From Bacteroidaceae bacterium (GTDB taxonomy: Bacteria > Bacteroidota > Bacteroidia > Bacteroidales > Bacteroidaceae): a stretch of DNA of 46,244 bases. The stretch is from the NCBI GenBank assembly GCA_017468985.1, contig JAFUHF010000041.1:1-46244 (forward strand), in the 5' to 3' direction. Under the pieces are notes generated by a model that worked only from the letters and a program-made list of their open reading frames with translations, searched no databases and was not told the DNA's origin. Both the position numbers and the translations under genes were made by a program. Shown here piece by piece: positions 17,488 to 26,609 of this stretch. Within the stretch, counting starts at the first letter, position 1; each line of letters begins with the position of its first letter.

Positions 17488-18630
17488 ATGAATGGCCTTT
17501 ATATCCATGTCCCATTTTGCAAGTCGCGCTGTGCTTACTGCGATTTCTACTCTACCACCCTCGGTGAGCAGAAGCGCGAAGCCTATGTACGCTCCCTTTG
17601 CAATGAGATGTCACTTCGGGCATCATATCTTCCATCCAAACACCTGAGTAGCATCTATTGGGGAGGTGGAACGCCATCCTTGCTGAGTGTCAGACAGCTT
17701 GACACTGTTTTTCAGACCATCTACAAGTTGTTCAGCGTAGATTCACATGCCGAAATCACTTTAGAGGCCAATCCTGACGACATGGCCCCTGAATACGTAT
17801 CTGCCCTTCGCTCCTTACCCATCAATCGCCTAAGCTTAGGACTTCAAACCTTCAACAATACCATTCTAAAACTTCTTCACCGCCGCCATACGGCCGATGA
17901 AGCTCGGTTTGCTGTAAAATGTCTGCAAGATGCCGGATACGAAAACCTGAGTATTGATCTGATTTACGGTCTGCCCTTTCAGTCTGTCGAAAATTGGAAC
18001 TTTGATGTGACTCAGGCCCTATATTTAGAAGTATGTCATCTCTCAGCTTACGCTCTGAGTTATGAGGAAGGCACACTGCTCTGGAAAATGCTTCAACAAG
18101 GCTCCCTGCAGGAAACCTCTGAGCAAGAAAGCTGGCAAATGTATGTTCATTTGATGGACCAAGCAAAACAAGCAGGCTTTCAGCATTATGAAATCTCCAA
18201 TTTTGCCAAAGAGGGGAAACAAGCCGTTCACAATTCGGGATATTGGCAGGAAATGTGCTACTTGGGAATAGGCCCTGGAGCCCATTCCTACGATGGTCAT
18301 TCCCGAAGTTGGAACACTGGCAATCTTCGCGCCTATCTTCAAGCTTGCGGAAACGTGGAAGCGGAAAAACTCATCGAAACGGAGCACCTCACCCCTGAAA
18401 CACGCTTCAATGAAACCATCATGAAGCGACTGCGCACCAGTGTAGGACTAAACATCAATGAGCTTCGCCATACGTTTAGCGAGGAATGGGTTTCTGAAAT
18501 GCTACAAGTGGCAAAAGGCCATGCGGAACGCGGATTCTTAACATGGGACGATAGTCGAGAAGCTCTTCGACTGACACGAAAAGGCATATTTATCTCTAAC
18601 GAAATCATGAGTGATCTCATGAGGGTCTGA
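17488..18630 (+). CDS. hemW: Radical SAM heme chaperone HemW
   Basis: A 380-residue radical SAM protein of the HemW (HemN-like) family, which binds heme and delivers it to targets; many were annotated as oxygen-independent coproporphyrinogen oxidase. ATG 17488 gives MNGLYIHVPFCKSRCAYCDF with the iron-sulfur motif CxxxCxxC at Cys11, Cys15 and Cys18. The HemN-type fourth cysteine is absent; Phe follows Asp here, which is usual for HemW. Other motifs are YWGGGTPS, ITLEANPDD, NRLSLGLQTF and IDLIYGLP. A C-terminal HemN-type domain follows. It is convergent with the DUF4827 gene, 24 bases away, with no obvious terminator between them. Confidence 0.93.
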   Translation: MNGLYIHVPFCKSRCAYCDFYSTTLGEQKREAYVRSLCNEMSLRASYLPSKHLSSIYWGGGTPSLLSVRQLDTVFQTIYKLFSVDSHAEITLEANPDDMAPEYVSALRSLPINRLSLGLQTFNNTILKLLHRRHTADEARFAVKCLQDAGYENLSIDLIYGLPFQSVENWNFDVTQALYLEVCHLSAYALSYEEGTLLWKMLQQGSLQETSEQESWQMYVHLMDQAKQAGFQHYEISNFAKEGKQAVHNSGYWQEMCYLGIGPGAHSYDGHSRSWNTGNLRAYLQACGNVEAEKLIETEHLTPETRFNETIMKRLRTSVGLNINELRHTFSEEWVSEMLQVAKGHAERGFLTWDDSREALRLTRKGIFISNEIMSDLMRV

Positions 18631-18654
18631 AAGAAGATAAAAAGGAAAAATTTA

Positions 18655-19350
18655 TCAGCGCCCACGCTGATAAGTCAATTCATAAAAGCAGGGATATACT
18701 GCCGATTCTGTTTGAGCATCCGGCGTACCTGAAGTATGGGGAACAATAAGTCTCACTTTGGCCAATCCTCCATCAGCAGAAGTTGGCCTGCCTAATCGAA
18801 TATACGTAAGAGGTATCAACCAGCCTTCCGGAACCGACGTAGTGCCGTGGATGCTCCTCATTACGCCCGAGACATAGGATGCAGTGAACACCCCGTAACT
18901 ATTGCTCACTGTCATCAGGTCAGGAACAGCTATATAATATAGGTTATTGTTGCGCGACATCACGGAATCGCCCAGAATATTGAACTCTATGTACCTGTTC
19001 AGTATCTTTGCAGTCTCTCCATGTGTCAGTTTCTCTCCATTACCCTTATCTACAATCTGCATGTAGATACCAGTGGAATTCATCAGCACATACTCATTCT
19101 CCGCCACGTTGGTGGTACTGTCTTGTGCATAGAATTGTTCTTCCGATATGACCTTGATCGGCGGAACATAAAGTAGCGTATCCTTGCTGTCCAACTCATA
19201 GACGCACGTACCTTTTTTCAGGAAAGCATTGATGGCATTACGCTCGCGTTCCTTCTTTTCTGCGTATGTATCGTCATCGTCACAGGAAACCATGCAGAAA
19301 GTTCCGGCAAGCACCACCAACAGGAGCCAAATGTACACTCTTTTATTCAT
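18655..19350 (-). CDS. DUF4827 lipoprotein
   Basis: A 231-residue lipoprotein of the DUF4827 family, a Bacteroidetes group related to FKBP-type proteins but of unknown function. ATG 19350 is chosen over 19380 because a perfect -7 element lies between them and because it gives a short signal MNKRVYIWLLLVVLAGTFC with a lipobox at MVSC (Cys23). Four aspartates after the cysteine resemble the Bacteroides lipoprotein export signal, suggesting the protein faces outward on the outer membrane. The middle contains LYVPPIKVISEEQFYAQDS and, near 190, VPEGWLIPLTYIRLG, like the peptidyl-prolyl isomerase fold. It follows nrnA on the same strand but has its own promoter. Confidence 0.8.
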   Translation of the reverse strand: MNKRVYIWLLLVVLAGTFCMVSCDDDDTYAEKKERERNAINAFLKKGTCVYELDSKDTLLYVPPIKVISEEQFYAQDSTTNVAENEYVLMNSTGIYMQIVDKGNGEKLTHGETAKILNRYIEFNILGDSVMSRNNNLYYIAVPDLMTVSNSYGVFTASYVSGVMRSIHGTTSVPEGWLIPLTYIRLGRPTSADGGLAKVRLIVPHTSGTPDAQTESAVYPCFYELTYQRGR

Positions 19351-19358
19351 ATACGTTG

Positions 19359-19366
19359 CAAAGTTA
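19359..19366 (-). promoter_or_regulatory. -7 element just before the DUF4827 gene
   Basis: The minus strand reads TAACTTTG ending only eight bases before ATG 19350. Transcription would start within a few bases of the start codon, giving a leaderless or nearly leaderless mRNA. The -33 half is not recognisable. Confidence 0.55.
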
Positions 19367-19424
19367 CGAATTAAATCCATTGCTGTAACGCCTCACCATA
19401 GCTTTTTGCATCTGCTGACAGGGT

Positions 19425-20495
19425 TTAACGATCTTCAACACTGCGCTCTTTCATGTTCTCCGCGTCGCGCAGCAGCTCTTCGTAAGCTTCTATGGCTTTA
19501 TGAGCTTGTTCTACGGCCTCCGCCATTGTCATCGATAGCGATCCGCCTGCTGCATTCAGGTGACCACCTCCACGAAAGAAGTCTTCAGCCATCCGATTAC
19601 ACGGAAAGTCATCCACGGAGCGCAAAGAAACACGTATCAGAGGCTTCTCGGTATCCTCACGGAGCGATATGGAGAGTTTGGTATCCTTAATGCGCAGTGG
19701 GAGATTCACCAAACCCTCTGCGTCGCCTTTCTTGAAATGGTATGCCTTCATTTCTTCGCGTGTCAGCGTAAAAAGGGCAGTGTGATGCTCCGAAAAGTAT
19801 TGCATTTTGTCATGCACTATATGGCCCTCCAGACGCAAGCGATTTAGGCTGTACGAATGATACACGTTGCGGTAAATTTTGTCTTTATCTATCCCTTTGG
19901 TCAGCAGTTGAGAGATTATATAGAAAATTGAACATCGATTCGAATTATAGGTAAAGCTTCCCGTATCGGTCATCATTCCACAATAGATGCATTGTGCCAT
20001 TTCGTTTGAAATACCCTCCAAACCATAGAGTTGTATCAGGATGCAGTAGATCATTTCGCAGGTAGACGACGCCTCTGAGTCGGAAATCAGTATGCGTGCT
20101 CCACAATGGGGGTCCAGATGGTGATCTACCATTATGATTGGTGCTTTTCGGGCACTTACTACAGGCTGCATATGTTCCAATCTGGCCAACGCGTTAAAGT
20201 CTAAGCAAAACATCAGGTCGGCTCCCTCTATCAACTTTGCGGCGGCTCCCCGATTGTATTCATAGTTGATAACATCCGAGGCTCCTGGCAACCACGAAAG
20301 AAAATCGGGGAAGGCATTGGGCATAATGACATTCACCTTCTTTTCCTGACGCTTCAGGCTGTCGGCCAAGGCCAAGGTAGAACCCATTGCATCCCCATCG
20401 GGCGATACGTGGCCGAAGAGAACGATATTATGGGCCTTAGCCACCAGGCGATTCCACTCTTGAACTTGTTCCTGAGACAAATATTGTTGAAACAT
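19425..20495 (-). CDS. nrnA: DHH/DHHA1 phosphoesterase (NrnA-like)
   Basis: A 356-residue DHH-family protein, likely the bifunctional oligoribonuclease and pAp phosphatase that clears short RNA products and 3'-phosphoadenosine 5'-phosphate in the cytosol. Motif I is FGHVSPDGDAMGS (His29, Asp33, Asp35), motif II LDFNA (Asp99), motif III VDHHLDP (Asp124-His126), followed by SEASSTCEMIY. The DHHA1 domain ends in GGGHLNAAGGS near residues 323-333. All metal ligands are present. It lies 50 bases after the glycosidase-like gene in the long minus-strand series. Annotation as NrnA rather than another DHH enzyme is based on length and motif order. Confidence 0.88.
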   Translation of the reverse strand: MFQQYLSQEQVQEWNRLVAKAHNIVLFGHVSPDGDAMGSTLALADSLKRQEKKVNVIMPNAFPDFLSWLPGASDVINYEYNRGAAAKLIEGADLMFCLDFNALARLEHMQPVVSARKAPIIMVDHHLDPHCGARILISDSEASSTCEMIYCILIQLYGLEGISNEMAQCIYCGMMTDTGSFTYNSNRCSIFYIISQLLTKGIDKDKIYRNVYHSYSLNRLRLEGHIVHDKMQYFSEHHTALFTLTREEMKAYHFKKGDAEGLVNLPLRIKDTKLSISLREDTEKPLIRVSLRSVDDFPCNRMAEDFFRGGGHLNAAGGSLSMTMAEAVEQAHKAIEAYEELLRDAENMKERSVEDR

Positions 20496-20544
20496 GTATC
20501 TTCCTTATTTCAATTTGGGGCACACCGATGCGCCTTTCACCCTC

Positions 20545-22434
20545 TCAATGGGGCGTGCAGATCGGCAGGAACTTGAACAAACGCAATTTTGACGGAACAT
20601 TCTGTCCCTCATGATACCAATACACGTGACTGCGTGCAAAATTATCAAGCAGTTCGTCTGCTTGGGCCACATCTGAGGGTTTCCAGTCCGTACAGAAAAT
20701 GGGGCGCCCATATCTGAAAGCAACGCTCTTCAACCAACCGGCCTGAGCCGCACTTTGTTTTGAAGAGAAGGCTATCACGTCACTCAGTTTCCAAATTGTA
20801 TAACATAAGTCGGCATTGCTCCCACCTGAATAGGCTAAATAGTTCCATCCGTTTCTACGACCGTGGAGCATAGCGTCATGATAATTGAAATCTACGGCAA
20901 ATGGTTTTACTTCGACCCACGGAGTTGCCAAAATAGGCTGGTTTGGATATACTTTGCGCGTCCTGCGGAATAATTCTTGCAAGAGGAGGGTCAGTTGCTT
21001 CGAATCTGTAATGGTTTTGCCCGGATGCTGATAGAGATTCCAGGCCTGAATGCGTGAATCATTATAATAACGGTTCACTACGTCGCCAACAAAGTCTATT
21101 AGCTCTTTCTCTCCATAATGAGCCGCAATCTCATCCGTAATCAGCGTAGGCATCACGGTGAAGCCTTTTTCGTCCGCTTTGGCAAGCATTTCCTTGGTCT
21201 GTTTGAAGAACTGATCCTTATTTTCTTTATACGCCTTCATGCTGAACTCCACCGTCAGGCTATTAAAGTCTCCGCTTTGAGCCTCGGATCCGTTTAGCCA
21301 TGCTTTTACCTCTTCCATGTTGCCTTGCAGTGCCTTTCCTTTAATGGGTCCGGCCGCCATCCAGCGCCATGCTTTCTCTGCGGCCCATCGATCGGTCCAT
21401 TCGGCTCCTATGTCGGTCGGTTGACCTGATGTAAAGCGATAATTCTTTATTTCATCCATGTCTCTACGATCAATGGGTTCTCCATCCGGGTGCAAAAGGT
21501 CGTGAAAAGACACATCGTAGGGATCGTAGGCACTGCGATGCCACTTTATGCTCCAATTTGCGTCACACATGTAGAGCCCCCAGAGATAAAAATGCACATT
21601 ATATTTCTGAAAGTTGGCAAACGTGCGCGCAAGAGTGGCATTGTTGCTTCGCGTCATACATTCAGTGGCTACGACGGGACGATTCCCTATCTTGCGCAGA
21701 CAGTTCATCAATCTTTCAGTATGTGCGGAATCACCGGAATACAGGTGGAAGTTATGCACGTCCATGTGGCTCTCCACCTCCCATGCTAAGCGGACAACAT
21801 CGCTTGCATTCTCATCAAGCAAGTCGCCGCGCCAGAATATGGATGACGACAGGGCTTGGTCTGGATTGAGTTCGAGGCTCCACTCCAATATTTTGTCTAT
21901 CGCCTTGAGCTGAAGCATGAATCTTTCCTTGTTTTTCGATGGGTCGAAACCTACATTTCCAGGTTCATTCCAAAGGTCCCAAAGCACCACGCGCTTATCA
22001 TGTGCAAAGGCACCAATCATCTTCTGCGTGTATTCCTTCATGCTTTTAAGGGCAGCTTCGTCCGTTCCATTCGAGTCGTAGTAGGATTGAGGAACAGGCA
22101 CCGTCAATACGGGCGATACGGTCATTCCATATTTCTCACAATAGTCGGCGGTGGCTTTCAAAAACTTGATTTGGTTTTCAGCAGTTCCTCCACCAAGCCA
22201 TGTGCGGATACTATTAAGGCCCAATTCGCTTCCCTTGCGTATCACCTCCTCGCGCGACATGTTCGGATAGGGCAGTTCCCCTTGATTGAAGCCCTTGATT
22301 ACGCCCAAGCGTTTCTCCCACACCCATGCTTGCTTCTCGGTCCACTGTTTGCGGCCCTTACTCATGGCATTGAGCGGCAACATTGCCACCATCACAGCCA
22401 TCACTACTAACTTGGTCAGAACGGAATGTTTCAT
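20545..22434 (-). CDS. Secreted two-barrel glycosidase-like protein, second barrel degenerate
   Basis: A 629-residue exported protein. ATG 22434 gives a signal peptide MKHSVLTKLVVMAVMVAMLP; an ATG at 22446 is also possible. The first half is a clan GH-A TIM barrel of cellulase/mannanase type: VLWDLWNEPGN contains the acid/base Glu157 and VVATECM the nucleophile Glu258. The second half (about 345-629) repeats the layout in decayed form: AWNLYQHPGK stands where WNEPG should be, and RPIFCTDW where VVATE should be, so both catalytic glutamates are missing. The second barrel may bind glycan or shape the site. The substrate is not predictable. The DUF4838 gene ends 31 bases upstream, so the two are probably co-expressed as a small glycan-degrading pair. 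Confidence 0.78.
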   Translation of the reverse strand: MKHSVLTKLVVMAVMVAMLPLNAMSKGRKQWTEKQAWVWEKRLGVIKGFNQGELPYPNMSREEVIRKGSELGLNSIRTWLGGGTAENQIKFLKATADYCEKYGMTVSPVLTVPVPQSYYDSNGTDEAALKSMKEYTQKMIGAFAHDKRVVLWDLWNEPGNVGFDPSKNKERFMLQLKAIDKILEWSLELNPDQALSSSIFWRGDLLDENASDVVRLAWEVESHMDVHNFHLYSGDSAHTERLMNCLRKIGNRPVVATECMTRSNNATLARTFANFQKYNVHFYLWGLYMCDANWSIKWHRSAYDPYDVSFHDLLHPDGEPIDRRDMDEIKNYRFTSGQPTDIGAEWTDRWAAEKAWRWMAAGPIKGKALQGNMEEVKAWLNGSEAQSGDFNSLTVEFSMKAYKENKDQFFKQTKEMLAKADEKGFTVMPTLITDEIAAHYGEKELIDFVGDVVNRYYNDSRIQAWNLYQHPGKTITDSKQLTLLLQELFRRTRKVYPNQPILATPWVEVKPFAVDFNYHDAMLHGRRNGWNYLAYSGGSNADLCYTIWKLSDVIAFSSKQSAAQAGWLKSVAFRYGRPIFCTDWKPSDVAQADELLDNFARSHVYWYHEGQNVPSKLRLFKFLPICTPH

Positions 22435-22465
22435 ATTTTGATCCATTTATGGGGTTTTCTCTGTT

Positions 22466-24208
22466 TTATGGGTGCAGTTCCAAAAAACGCTCTATGGTTT
22501 GCGGTTCATTGGGCCGTGCTTTATACTTACGCATCAGTCCTACAAACTCCTGCCACGTCCCGTCGCTCTTCGACTCCTCAAAATGACGCATACATTGCAA
22601 ATATAGGGGTTGCATCCTTACCTGTTCCACCCTTTCGCTTATCAATTCGTCTCCAGCGGCCAGTTGCCGAGCCTCGTTCAGCAGTTCAAAGGCTCTTCGC
22701 GTGAACTCGTCGCTGTAAATTTCGTGCTGGGCGTTAATGTATATACCGTAGTGAACGTCTGGCATCACCAGTGATTGACACAGCCTGTAGTATTCCCAAA
22801 TTTTAGGTGCTGCCTTTCCATAGAAGCCGCTGATGAAGATATTGACCAGTGAATCTACATTCTGCTTGGGGTTCCAAAGCAGTTGATTCACTGTCCAGGC
22901 CTTCATCTCGTCAAATTCGGCTCCGGCCGACTGATATTGTGCCTCCTCGAATATGCCAATGGCTTTATTTTTACGGAAAACTTCAATATTGGGACCCAGT
23001 ACCTGAAAATTAGGCCACGGAGCAATGTACTGTGCATAGTCTACAATGTAATCCCATATAAATAGATGTGGTGCCAATTCTGCCCAGCGTTTTATGTCAT
23101 CCATAAAGGCCTCGTTCTGGGGACAACCGGCATCAAGGGGATGAGCGAAGCAACACTCAATGCTGCAAAGGCGAATCACCACATTATTTCTCGGTTTGAT
23201 GCCTACGGGAGGCTTTCTGGTATACTGATAGGCGAAAGTGCCTACGTATTTGTCGGGAAATTCGTCTTTCACGGCGTCTGCCACCTGATTCACAAACCAA
23301 ACCATCAGTCCTGAATGTCCACCGTAACGCTCCTCGATGGCCTTACACTCCGAACACTCGCAAAACAGTTGGTTGTCGTTCTGCGAAAGGCTGTAAATGC
23401 GATAAGCCGGAAGTTCACGCATCTTTTGTGCCAGTCGTTCTTTGCAAAGGTTCAACACTTGGGGATTCGAAAGACACAATTGACCGTACGAAATACGCTT
23501 TCCGTCGCGCTGGCAGAAATATTCAGGATGCACATCAAAGAATTCCTTGGCCTGAACCAGCATGCCCATCGTATGAGCACTCCAATAGGCCTCCAAATCG
23601 CCATATTCTGACTCCACGGGATTCCATTTCATGTTTTCCTTCGTGTGAGCACTCCAAGCAGGAGACGTATTGGCCACAAAATAGTTAGAGTAACGGTAGC
23701 CAATGGCTGGTGCCTCACTATGGTCAAGATTCTTAAATCCCCACTGGTCCAGATGAGGAATTACGGTGCATTTGGGCGTAAGCCAATGTATGCCGAACTC
23801 TTTTTCTAAAAAAGCATACACCCCATACATCGTTCCGCGCTGTGCGCCGCCATAGATCAGGATATCCTTCCCTGAGCTACGGTAAGTAAAGCTCTCGTCA
23901 TCCTTCTGAGGTGCTGCCACATCCTTCAGAGCCTTGTTTCCGTCCACATAGCCTACGATGATCTTCTTACCCTTCGTTTGCAAGTCATTCACTATGGGCA
24001 TTCGGGCGCCACTCACCTCAAACAGGTAATCTTGCAACTCCCGAGCCGCCGTTTTCTCTGAAAGGGAGGCTTCCTTAGCCACCACTATCTTGTAATCCGA
24101 CTTTCCTTTCTTGAACAGCACGTTGTCTGCCCTTACCGACACTTGCAGCAACAGTAACACCCCCATGGTAAACAGGACCGACAGGCTTTTTCGTGACATT
24201 ATCCTCAT
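22466..24208 (-). CDS. Secreted DUF4838 glycosidase-like protein
   Basis: About 580 residues. The start is taken at ATG 24208, giving signal peptide MRIMSRKSLSVLFTMGVLLL ending near VRAD; ATG 24199 and 24244 are alternatives. The N-terminal ~130 residues resemble the non-catalytic alpha/beta domain found before GH20, GH67 and GH115 enzymes (TAARELQDYLFEVSG, RGTMYGVYAFLEKEFGI). The rest is a DUF4838 barrel, with QNDNQLFCECSECKAIEERY near residue 280 as its clearest signature (paired cysteines). DUF4838 has no assigned activity that I can name; a role in releasing uronic or amino sugars is only suggested by the domain company. It sits between rdgB and the two-barrel gene with short gaps. Confidence 0.8.
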   Translation of the reverse strand: MRIMSRKSLSVLFTMGVLLLLQVSVRADNVLFKKGKSDYKIVVAKEASLSEKTAARELQDYLFEVSGARMPIVNDLQTKGKKIIVGYVDGNKALKDVAAPQKDDESFTYRSSGKDILIYGGAQRGTMYGVYAFLEKEFGIHWLTPKCTVIPHLDQWGFKNLDHSEAPAIGYRYSNYFVANTSPAWSAHTKENMKWNPVESEYGDLEAYWSAHTMGMLVQAKEFFDVHPEYFCQRDGKRISYGQLCLSNPQVLNLCKERLAQKMRELPAYRIYSLSQNDNQLFCECSECKAIEERYGGHSGLMVWFVNQVADAVKDEFPDKYVGTFAYQYTRKPPVGIKPRNNVVIRLCSIECCFAHPLDAGCPQNEAFMDDIKRWAELAPHLFIWDYIVDYAQYIAPWPNFQVLGPNIEVFRKNKAIGIFEEAQYQSAGAEFDEMKAWTVNQLLWNPKQNVDSLVNIFISGFYGKAAPKIWEYYRLCQSLVMPDVHYGIYINAQHEIYSDEFTRRAFELLNEARQLAAGDELISERVEQVRMQPLYLQCMRHFEESKSDGTWQEFVGLMRKYKARPNEPQTIERFLELHP

Positions 24209-24258
24209 AACTCTATCCATTTTTAGCTGTAAACGCATTCCCAATGTACCTGTTCTTC

Positions 24259-24840
24259 TTATTCTTGGTTCAGATAAGCCATCAGTTGAGCTACTGCGCG
24301 CGCCCTGTGGCTGATTTCGTTCTTACGCTCCTCTCCCATCTCTGCAAAGGTCTGTCCTGCGCCTTCGGGAACGAATACGGGATCATAGCCAAAGCCTTCC
24401 GTACCCTTGGGCGATGTGGCTATCTCGCCTTCCACCACTCCGTTGAACAGGCGTTCCTCGCCATGCTCAATCAGAGCTATCACTGTGCGGAAACGGGCCT
24501 TGCGGTTGGTTTTTCCCTGCAATTCGCGGAGCAACTTCTGCGTGTTAGCCTCTGGATCATACACTTCTGAGGCATAACGGGCCGTGTGTACACCCGGGCC
24601 ACCGCCCAGTTCGTCTACTTCCAGACCTGTATCGTCAGCAAAGCAGTCCAGTCCGGTTCGGTCATACACATAATGCGCCTTGATCAGTGCGTTGCCCTCC
24701 AGCGTATCCGCTGTTTCAGGAATGTCGGCCTCTATATGGATATCTGCCAGACTGAGCACTTCCATCCGTTCTGTCAGTATCTCTCGGATTTCCTTCAGTT
24801 TGTGGGCATTGTTGGTGGCAAAGACTAAAGTTCTTTTCAT
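24259..24840 (-). CDS. rdgB: XTP/dITP diphosphatase (RdgB/HAM1)
   Basis: A 193-residue housecleaning nucleotide pyrophosphatase that hydrolyses XTP, dITP and ITP to monophosphates, keeping deaminated purines out of nucleic acids. Motifs are [12 protein letters not shown] (nucleotide-binding T/SxNxxK), [20 protein letters not shown] with the catalytic Asp, and [12 protein letters not shown]; the tail [12 protein letters not shown]-like sequence (here [12 protein letters not shown]) is conserved. Full length. It starts 13 bases after the fucosyltransferase-like gene and ends 14 bases before the DUF4838 frame. Confidence 0.96.
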   Translation of the reverse strand: MKRTLVFATNNAHKLKEIREILTERMEVLSLADIHIEADIPETADTLEGNALIKAHYVYDRTGLDCFADDTGLEVDELGGGPGVHTARYASEVYDPEANTQKLLRELQGKTNRKARFRTVIALIEHGEERLFNGVVEGEIATSPKGTEGFGYDPVFVPEGAGQTFAEMGEERKNEISHRARAVAQLMAYLNQE

Positions 24841-24853
24841 TTGTCTGATGATA

Positions 24854-25663
24854 TTAATGATTTTCCCTCATCACTTCAAACGAAGCGTCGCTCAATTCGG
24901 CAGCCGTTTCGGAGAAGGAGGAATAATAACTACCAATAATGTGATTCGTGGCCGCCAGACTATAGAGATCCACAACGGCATCGCGAATGCCGTCTGCGCT
25001 GTTGCGGTTGGTGTTTACGCGACGCGTGATGAGCCTCTTGCCGTAGATTTCCCTGAAATATTGCTTTACGTGATCGTCATCGGTACAAAGAAAGACGCTT
25101 TCGGCCTCTCCACTGGCCAGCAAACCGTCTATGCGCTTGCGAAAAGCCGTCAACGGACTGTAGCGTATGGCTTTCAGGTTGTCCTTACGGCGAATATGCA
25201 CTCCAATAGTGGTGGGGGCAAATTTCGAGGTGGTAGCCACGATACGTTCTTGCAGTTCGGGCACAGGACGGAACAATCGGCGCACGTCGCCAGCCTCATA
25301 GGGTCCTAAAGCATAACAAGTGTCCATATACACGCGCCTTTGGCCTACAAAATCCGGCAAATGGAAGTCCGCTTCGGGGCGAAAGCACCTATATTCCGCA
25401 TCGTAGCGCCTCTTGCGAAGCAGCAGGGGGATCAGGAGGTTTTGTTTGGTCGCCGGAGCATCGAGCAGGCTGCCACGCTCTATTTCTACGCCTTCCTCTT
25501 TTCCTAATGGAAGGAACAAATCGTTGAACGACGCCTTGCAGTCCCATGCCGGCTGCCACACCACGCGTATGCCGCCTTCCACATGAGGCGCAGCCACCAC
25601 CGCCGATGCTACTACGCGCATTCGGTTACCTAAACCCGAAACCGGAACGATGGTGATGCTCAT
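24854..25663 (-). CDS. Fucosyltransferase-like (GT-B) protein
   Basis: A 269-residue protein with the motifs of the NodZ/GT11/O-fucosyltransferase superfamily. GLGNRMR (10-16) matches the N-terminal GNR motif; [10 protein letters not shown] (153-162) matches motif I (HxRRxD), whose arginine binds the GDP-sugar; [13 protein letters not shown] (245-257) matches the C-terminal S-FS motif. [13 protein letters not shown] near 191-203 is the usual strand before it. A cytosolic enzyme using a GDP-sugar such as GDP-fucose is therefore likely, but sequence similarity to characterised members is low by eye and the acceptor is unknown. It lies between yitT and rdgB with short gaps, away from any polysaccharide locus. 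Confidence 0.65.
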   Translation of the reverse strand: MSITIVPVSGLGNRMRVVASAVVAAPHVEGGIRVVWQPAWDCKASFNDLFLPLGKEEGVEIERGSLLDAPATKQNLLIPLLLRKRRYDAEYRCFRPEADFHLPDFVGQRRVYMDTCYALGPYEAGDVRRLFRPVPELQERIVATTSKFAPTTIGVHIRRKDNLKAIRYSPLTAFRKRIDGLLASGEAESVFLCTDDDHVKQYFREIYGKRLITRRVNTNRNSADGIRDAVVDLYSLAATNHIIGSYYSSFSETAAELSDASFEVMRENH

Positions 25664-25700
25664 GCTCTGACTATTGGCCTATGTGGAAAAAACAATGATG

Positions 25701-26588
25701 CTATTTACCTTTTATCTTGTCGAAACCTTCGCCAAATACGCCGGCCACCTTGCCCTGCGAAACGAAAGCACTTGGATCAATAGTCCTGATAATCCGGAAG
25801 ATGTGCGTACTCTCCCTGCGGCGACACAACACTACCAGCACCTTTCTGGCTTTCTTGGTATACCAGCCCTCGCCGTCAAGCACGGTGACGCCACGTCCCG
25901 TTTTGGCAATCTCCGTGGCTATCTCGTCGTACTTCTGGGAGAAAATCATGAACTGCACCGACTGCCGGACGGCATTCATGGAGTAGTCTAAGGCAAAAGC
26001 CTCAATGATCATGGTGCAATAACCGAACAACAAGAGTTCAATGCTATGGAACTGGAGGTAACTTGACGAAATAATGACCACATCGGCCAGCATGATAATC
26101 TGTCCGAGACTCACGTCGCGATACTTGTTGACCACTGCGGCCACAATATCAGTTCCACCGGTGCTGCCGTTGTTCAGAAAGACCACTCCAAGTCCCAAGC
26201 CCTCCAAAACGGCTCCTATTACGCAAGCCATGAAGCGTTGGTCGCCCAATATTTGTGGGAACGACCCATCCTCAGGGTTTCGGACAAGATCCTGCATCAC
26301 CCCCATAAGGATAGTCATGAAAATTACGGCATAAATGGTGTTCAACATGAACTTTACGCCCAAAATTCTCAGTGCAATGAGGAGCAGTATGACGTTTAGC
26401 AGGAAAAAGGTGTATTGCGCAGGGAAGCCTGTGGCGTAAAAAATCACAGCTCCCAGTCCGGCCACACCTCCGGTGGTGATTTGATACGGCAGTTGGAAAC
26501 AAACGAAACCGGTAACGTAGAGCAAGATGCCAAACGACATAAAGAGCAGGTCCTTGCCCTGACGAAGGTATGAATTTGGAATGGACAT
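25701..26588 (-). CDS. YitT family membrane protein
   Basis: A 295-residue protein with five or six membrane segments (about 12-195) of the YitT/DUF161 type, followed by a cytosolic DUF2179 domain (about 215-290) with RGVTVLDGEGWYTKK and RKVLVVLCRRRE. Typical membrane motifs are ITTGGVAGLGAVI and NNGSTGGTDIVA. The family is widespread and its function is not established; transport or sensing has been proposed. It starts 21 bases after the leuS stop, so it should share the leuS transcript. Confidence 0.88.
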   Translation of the reverse strand: MSIPNSYLRQGKDLLFMSFGILLYVTGFVCFQLPYQITTGGVAGLGAVIFYATGFPAQYTFFLLNVILLLIALRILGVKFMLNTIYAVIFMTILMGVMQDLVRNPEDGSFPQILGDQRFMACVIGAVLEGLGLGVVFLNNGSTGGTDIVAAVVNKYRDVSLGQIIMLADVVIISSSYLQFHSIELLLFGYCTMIIEAFALDYSMNAVRQSVQFMIFSQKYDEIATEIAKTGRGVTVLDGEGWYTKKARKVLVVLCRRRESTHIFRIIRTIDPSAFVSQGKVAGVFGEGFDKIKGK

Positions 26589-26609
26589 TATGGCAGAAGG
26601 GCTTAACGA

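Noticed and set aside
19351-19380. Upstream ATG start for the DUF4827 lipoprotein
   Set aside because: It would place the -7 promoter element inside the coding region and push the hydrophobic signal segment away from the N-terminus.
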